The notes below the pieces were generated by a model. The model worked only from the letters and a program-made list of their open reading frames with translations. It made no database searches and was not told the origin of the DNA. The position numbers and the translations under genes were made by a program. 64,000 nucleotides of DNA, from assembly GCF_006517535.1 (NCBI RefSeq), contig NZ_VHQH01000036.1, positions 16,638-80,637 of the forward strand. Reading direction: 5' to 3'. Shown piece after piece: positions 60,844 through 64,000 of the stretch (its first letter is position 1; the number at the start of each line of letters is the position of its first letter). This DNA comes from Schumannella sp. 10F1B-5-1. GTDB taxonomy: Bacteria; Actinomycetota; Actinomycetes; Actinomycetales; Microbacteriaceae.

Positions 60844-61491
60844 ATGACCGCATTCCTGGTGTCGCCCTCCACGTCCCCCGCATTCGCAGATCGACGTGCG
60901 AGGCTGGACCACATGGCCGACGACGCGACCCCCGACTCGCGCGCCGACATCAGCTCCGAGGAGCTTCTCGAGCAGATCGCCGGCGGCGATCGCACCGCCT
61001 TCGCGGCGTTCTACGACCGCATGTCGTCGCGGGTCTTCGGACTCGTGAAGCGCCTGCTGCGCGACCACGCGCAGTCGGAGGAGGTCACGCAGGAGATCTT
61101 CCTCGAGATCTGGCAGGGCGCCTCGCACTACGACGCAGCCAAGGGCGGCGCCGTCTCGTGGGTGCTCACCATGACCCACCGCCGCGCCGTCGACCGCGTG
61201 CGCGCCTCGCAGGCCAGCCGTGACCGCGACAGCCGGATCGGCATCCGCGACTGGGAGCCCGACGTCGACGTCGTGGCCGAGAACGTCGAGGTGCGCGTCG
61301 AGAACGAGCGCGTCAAGGTCGCGCTCGGCCGACTCACTGACCTCCAGCGCCAGGCCGTGGTGCTCGCCTACTACGGCGGCTACTCTCACCGCGAGGTGTC
61401 GGAGATGCTGCACATCCCGCTGGGAACCGTGAAGACCCGACTGCGCGACGGCATGATCCGTCTGCGCGATGAGATGGGGGTGACCTCATGA
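60844..61491 (+). CDS. sigK: ECF RNA polymerase sigma factor, SigK type
   Basis: 215 residues. Region 2 (AFAAFYDRMSSRVFGLVKRLLRDHAQSEEVTQEIFLEIW) and region 4 (LQRQAVVLAYYGGYSHREVSEMLHIPLGTVKTRLRDGMIRLR) are typical of SigK-group factors. ATG 60844 has a strong AGGAAGGAG site; an in-frame ATG at 60913 is the alternative start and would remove a non-conserved N-terminus. The stop overlaps the anti-sigma start (ATGA). Confidence 0.92.
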   Translation: MTAFLVSPSTSPAFADRRARLDHMADDATPDSRADISSEELLEQIAGGDRTAFAAFYDRMSSRVFGLVKRLLRDHAQSEEVTQEIFLEIWQGASHYDAAKGGAVSWVLTMTHRRAVDRVRASQASRDRDSRIGIRDWEPDVDVVAENVEVRVENERVKVALGRLTDLQRQAVVLAYYGGYSHREVSEMLHIPLGTVKTRLRDGMIRLRDEMGVTS

Positions 61492-62315
61492 CCACCGACG
61501 ACCGTCGTCGCGACGAGCTCGCCGCCCTGACCGGAGCATGGGCTCTGGATGCGCTGGACGATGCCGAGCGCGCGGAGTTCGAGCGCTTCCTGGCCGACGC
61601 CGACGAGGTGCGGTCCGAGGCGACCGAGCTCGCCGACACCGCCGTGTACCTCGGCCTCGCCATCGAGCCGGAGCAGCCGCGCCCCGAGCTGCGCGCGAGC
61701 ATCCTGGATGCGATCGCCGACCTGCCGCAGCAGGCCCGGCCCGCCGAGACGGCCCCGAGCGTCGACCCCGTCGCGCCCGTCGCCGTTCCCGCGGTCGGTG
61801 CCGTGCCGGTCACCGCGGTCGAGACCCCGGCCGAGCCGACTCCGGCTGAGCTGAAGGCCCGCTCCCGCTGGGGCGGACTGCGCTCGACCCTGGTGTCGGT
61901 CGCGGCCGGCCTGGTCGTGATCGGCGGCGTCGTGGGCGGCGTGGCAGGCCTTCCGGTGCTGCAGCGCGGCCAGGAGATCAGCGCGGTCACGAGCGCCGCC
62001 GACGTGCAGCGCGCCTCGGCCGATGTGGTCGGCGGCGGTACCGCCGAGCTCGCCTGGTCGCCCTCGGAGAAGCGCTCGGTGCTGACCACGCGCGACCTCA
62101 GCGGACTCTCGGCCGATGAGATCTATCAGCTCTGGTACATCGACGGCAGCGGCGCCGCGACGTCGGCGGGAACCTTCCGCGCCGGGCAGGACGCGACGAC
62201 CACGCCGCTCTCGGGCAGCTGGTCGAAGGGCGACACGATCGGCGTCACGGTCGAGCCCGATGGCGGTTCGAAGCAGCCGACGACGACCCCGATCGTCGCG
62301 ATCACGACGGCCTGA
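61488..62315 (+). CDS. rskA: Anti-sigma-K factor RskA
   Basis: 275 residues. A cytoplasmic sigma-binding N-terminus (LTGAWALDALDDAERAEFERFL), a Pro/Val-rich linker, one membrane helix (about 130-155, TLVSVAAGLVVIGGVVGGVAG) and an extracytoplasmic RskA domain (YQLWYIDGSGAATSAGTF). It holds SigK until regulated proteolysis. Translationally coupled to sigK. Confidence 0.93.
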   Translation: MTTDDRRRDELAALTGAWALDALDDAERAEFERFLADADEVRSEATELADTAVYLGLAIEPEQPRPELRASILDAIADLPQQARPAETAPSVDPVAPVAVPAVGAVPVTAVETPAEPTPAELKARSRWGGLRSTLVSVAAGLVVIGGVVGGVAGLPVLQRGQEISAVTSAADVQRASADVVGGGTAELAWSPSEKRSVLTTRDLSGLSADEIYQLWYIDGSGAATSAGTFRAGQDATTTPLSGSWSKGDTIGVTVEPDGGSKQPTTTPIVAITTA

Positions 62316-62319
62316 CCGC

Positions 62320-62892
62320 GTGCCGGGCACCGGCCGCGGCGCGCGGCTCGTCGCCCGCCTGGGCGCCTTCGGCGTCGTCGGCGCGATCGCGTTCGTCGTC
62401 GACGCGGGCCTGTTCAACCTGCTGAGGGCCACCGTGCTCGCCGATGAGGTCGTCGTCGCGAAGATCCTTGCGGCGACGGTCTCGATCGCGGTGGCCTGGA
62501 TCGGGCACCGCACGCTCGTGTTCCGGCGACGGCGTCAGCAGCCGATCGGCCGCGAGCTGCTGCTGTTCGTGCTCGCGAACGTGGGCGGGCTGCTGATCGC
62601 CGCCGGCTGCCTCGGCATCTCGCACTACCTGCTCGGATTCCGCAGCGTGGTGGCCGACAACATCTCGGGCAACGTCATCGGGGTGGCTCTGGGCACCGCG
62701 TTCCGCTTCGCCTGCTACCAGCTGATCGTGTTCCGTTCCGGGCCCGAGGAGGAGACCGCCGACGGTCCCGTGGAGGGCGTCGCGCGCGACGCGGTCACGG
62801 GCGACGCCGCTCAGCCGAAGTCGCCGTCGGCGAAGCGCCGCGCGAACCCGCTCATAGGCGCATCCAGCACCTCGGCGAGCGACCCGGCCTGA
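62320..62892 (+). CDS. GtrA-family membrane protein
   Basis: 190 residues, four membrane helices: FGVVGAIAFVVDAGLFNLL, ILAATVSIAVAWIGHRTLVF, LLLFVLANVGGLLIAAGCL, ISGNVIGVALGTAFRFACYQLIVF. GtrA proteins help move lipid-linked sugars or cell-wall polysaccharide parts. GTG 62320 is 4 nt after rskA. The 3' end overlaps the convergent ABC ATPase gene by 82 nt; the tail lies after the last helix and is probably dispensable. Confidence 0.88.
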   Translation: MPGTGRGARLVARLGAFGVVGAIAFVVDAGLFNLLRATVLADEVVVAKILAATVSIAVAWIGHRTLVFRRRRQQPIGRELLLFVLANVGGLLIAAGCLGISHYLLGFRSVVADNISGNVIGVALGTAFRFACYQLIVFRSGPEEETADGPVEGVARDAVTGDAAQPKSPSAKRRANPLIGASSTSASDPA

Positions 62893-63539
62893 CTCACCCG
62901 ACCCCCGTCGAGCACGACGGCGTCGGCGGCCAGCGCGACCGCGTCGGCGCGGCTGTGGGTGATCACGATCGCCGGGCCGGCGAAGCGCGCGAGATGGCCG
63001 GCGAGCTCGTCGCGCATGTCCACCCGCGTCTCGGCGTCGAGCGCCGCCAGAGGCTCGTCGAGCAGGAGCAGATCCGGCTCGCTCGCGAGCGCGCGCGCGA
63101 CAGCGACCCGCTGCGCCTGGCCGCCCGAGACCTGATCGGGATGCCGGTCGGCCGCCTCGGCCAGGCCGACGCGGTCGAGCCAGTCGCGGGCCCGCGCGCG
63201 CGCCTCCCGCCGCCCTAGCCCTCGGGAGCGCGGCCCGAACGCCACGTTGTCGAGCACGGTCAGGTGCGGGAACAGCAGGTAGTCCTGGAACACCACGCCC
63301 ACCCGGCGCTCGGCGATCGGCGTCTCCCGCCCGGTCGCGGCGTCGGCGAGCGTTCGGTCGCCGACGGCGACGCGGCCCGCGTCGAGAGGCAGGATGCCGG
63401 CGATCGCCTGCAGCAGGGTCGACTTGCCCACGCCGTTGGCGCCGAGCAGCGCGAGCGTGGTGCCGCCGGGCGCCGTCAGCCGCGCATCCACGGTGAAGGC
63501 GCCGCGGGAGGCGACGACCTGCGCCTCGAGCCCGCTCAC
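62811..63539 (-). CDS. ABC transporter ATP-binding protein, molybdate-type (ModC-like)
   Basis: 242 residues. Walker A GANGVGKST, Q-loop VFQDYLLFPHLTV, signature VSGGQAQRVAVARAL, Walker B LLLLDEPLAALD and H-loop VITHSRADAVAL. No C-terminal TOBE/MOP domain, so shorter than E. coli ModC. The GTG at 63539 overlaps the permease stop (GTGA). With the ModB-like permease it likely imports molybdate, tungstate or sulfate. Confidence 0.85.
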   Translation of the reverse strand: MSGLEAQVVASRGAFTVDARLTAPGGTTLALLGANGVGKSTLLQAIAGILPLDAGRVAVGDRTLADAATGRETPIAERRVGVVFQDYLLFPHLTVLDNVAFGPRSRGLGRREARARARDWLDRVGLAEAADRHPDQVSGGQAQRVAVARALASEPDLLLLDEPLAALDAETRVDMRDELAGHLARFAGPAIVITHSRADAVALAADAVVLDGGRVSQAGSLAEVLDAPMSGFARRFADGDFG

Positions 63540-64000
63540 GACGACAGCCCGGGGATCCAGCGGTCGCGCAGGCTCACCAGCACGACCAGCGACACGGCCA
63601 TCAGCACCAGCGCGAGCGCGATCGCGGCGTCGGGATCGGTCTGCATCTGCAGGTAGGTGGCCAGCGGCAGCGTCTGCGTCACGCCCGGGAAGCTGCCCGC
63701 GAAGGTGACCGTGGCGCCGAACTCGCCGAGGGCGCGCGTGAAGCAGAGCAGCGCCCCGGCGCTGAGGCCGGGCCAGATCAGCGGCAGGGTCACGCGGCGC
63801 AGGATCGTGAGCGGGCGGGCGCCGAGTGTCGCCGCCGCGATCTCGACCCGGCGGTCGGAGGCGCCCAGCGCGCCCTCGACCGCGAGCACCAGGAACGGCA
63901 TCGAGACGAAGACCTGCGCGATCACCACGGCCGTCGTGGTGAACGGGATCGTGATGCCGAACGCGGAGTCGAGCAGCGATCCGATGAGGCCGCGTCGCCC
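63536..64000 (-). CDS. ModB-like oxyanion ABC permease (5' part outside window)
   Basis: The last 154 codons of a permease read from the edge. The segment GRRGLIGSLLDSAFGITIPFTTTAVVIAQ and the loop EIAAATLGARPLTILRRVTLPLIWPG are typical of ModB/CysTW permeases, followed by ALGEFGATVTFAGSFPG. Translationally coupled to the ATPase gene. The binding protein is presumably just outside. Confidence 0.88.
   Translation of the reverse strand, partial: GRRGLIGSLLDSAFGITIPFTTTAVVIAQVFVSMPFLVLAVEGALGASDRRVEIAAATLGARPLTILRRVTLPLIWPGLSAGALLCFTRALGEFGATVTFAGSFPGVTQTLPLATYLQMQTDPDAAIALALVLMAVSLVVLVSLRDRWIPGLSS

Overview
The window is a high-GC (about 70% by eye), gene-dense stretch of an actinobacterial chromosome, most likely from the family Microbacteriaceae. 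The reasons are the GC-rich codon use, the many GTG starts, the many genes with a TANNNT -10 box only 6-7 nt before the start codon (leaderless mRNAs), MalFG-type sugar importers without their own ATPase, and dense use of the hexamer GGATGC/GCATCC. No phage, IS element, plasmid function or CRISPR array was seen, so this looks like ordinary chromosome specialised for sugar scavenging.

Layout. 1-5.3 kb: the edge of an acetyltransferase gene, isocitrate dehydrogenase, a small lipoprotein, then a three-gene flavin electron-transfer module on the minus strand (FMN-binding lipoprotein, ApbE flavin transferase, NqrB/RnfD-like plus ferredoxin-reductase fusion). 5.6-9.3 kb: a large secreted subtilase. 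9.4-19.8 kb: an amino-sugar locus with two ROK regulators, an ABC importer, GH3 hexosaminidase, ROK kinase, NagB and NagA. 20-26.3 kb: a second ABC importer and a GH38 alpha-mannosidase. 26.4-27.2 kb: purU. 27.3-37.2 kb: a DeoR-controlled locus with GH4 glycosidase, class II aldolase, amidohydrolase, SIS isomerase, a third ABC importer and a PfkB kinase, which together look like an AgaS/tagatose-phosphate route. 37.2-42.9 kb: a lipoprotein with a probable TIM-barrel domain and a secreted GH92 alpha-mannosidase. 43-45.5 kb: a MurA-like enzyme fused to an XRE DNA-binding domain, a 41-residue membrane protein and a lipoprotein. 45.6-47.9 kb: a ZTP riboswitch, glyA and folD. 48.3-53.7 kb: galK, galT, a DeoR regulator and two aldose 1-epimerases. 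53.8-64 kb: VIT/CCC1 transporter, small proteins, nhaA with a long leader, an XRE/MmyB regulator with an SDR, tRNA-Lys, a hypothetical protein, a candidate small RNA, the SigK/RskA pair, GtrA, and the start of a ModBC-like importer.

How the genes fit together. A secreted protease, secreted GH92, cytoplasmic GH38, GH3 and GH4 enzymes, three importers, the Nag pathway, an Aga/tagatose-like pathway, the Leloir genes and mutarotases could together take apart glycoproteins or cell-wall glycans and feed mannose, GlcNAc, galactose and possibly galactosamine into central metabolism. That joint role is inference from gene content. Several putative operators (two ROK-type palindromes, a LacI-type palindrome before GH92, a shared DeoR/AgaR-type site at two promoters, and a second DeoR-type array at gal) suggest each part is controlled separately.

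The most unusual non-coding signals are a paired 57-nt palindromic repeat with an exact 74-nt period found in two convergent intergenic regions, a candidate roughly 80-nt structured RNA before sigK, a leaderless micro-ORF coupled to the DeoR gene, and very long inverted repeats near 2.1 kb and 43 kb.
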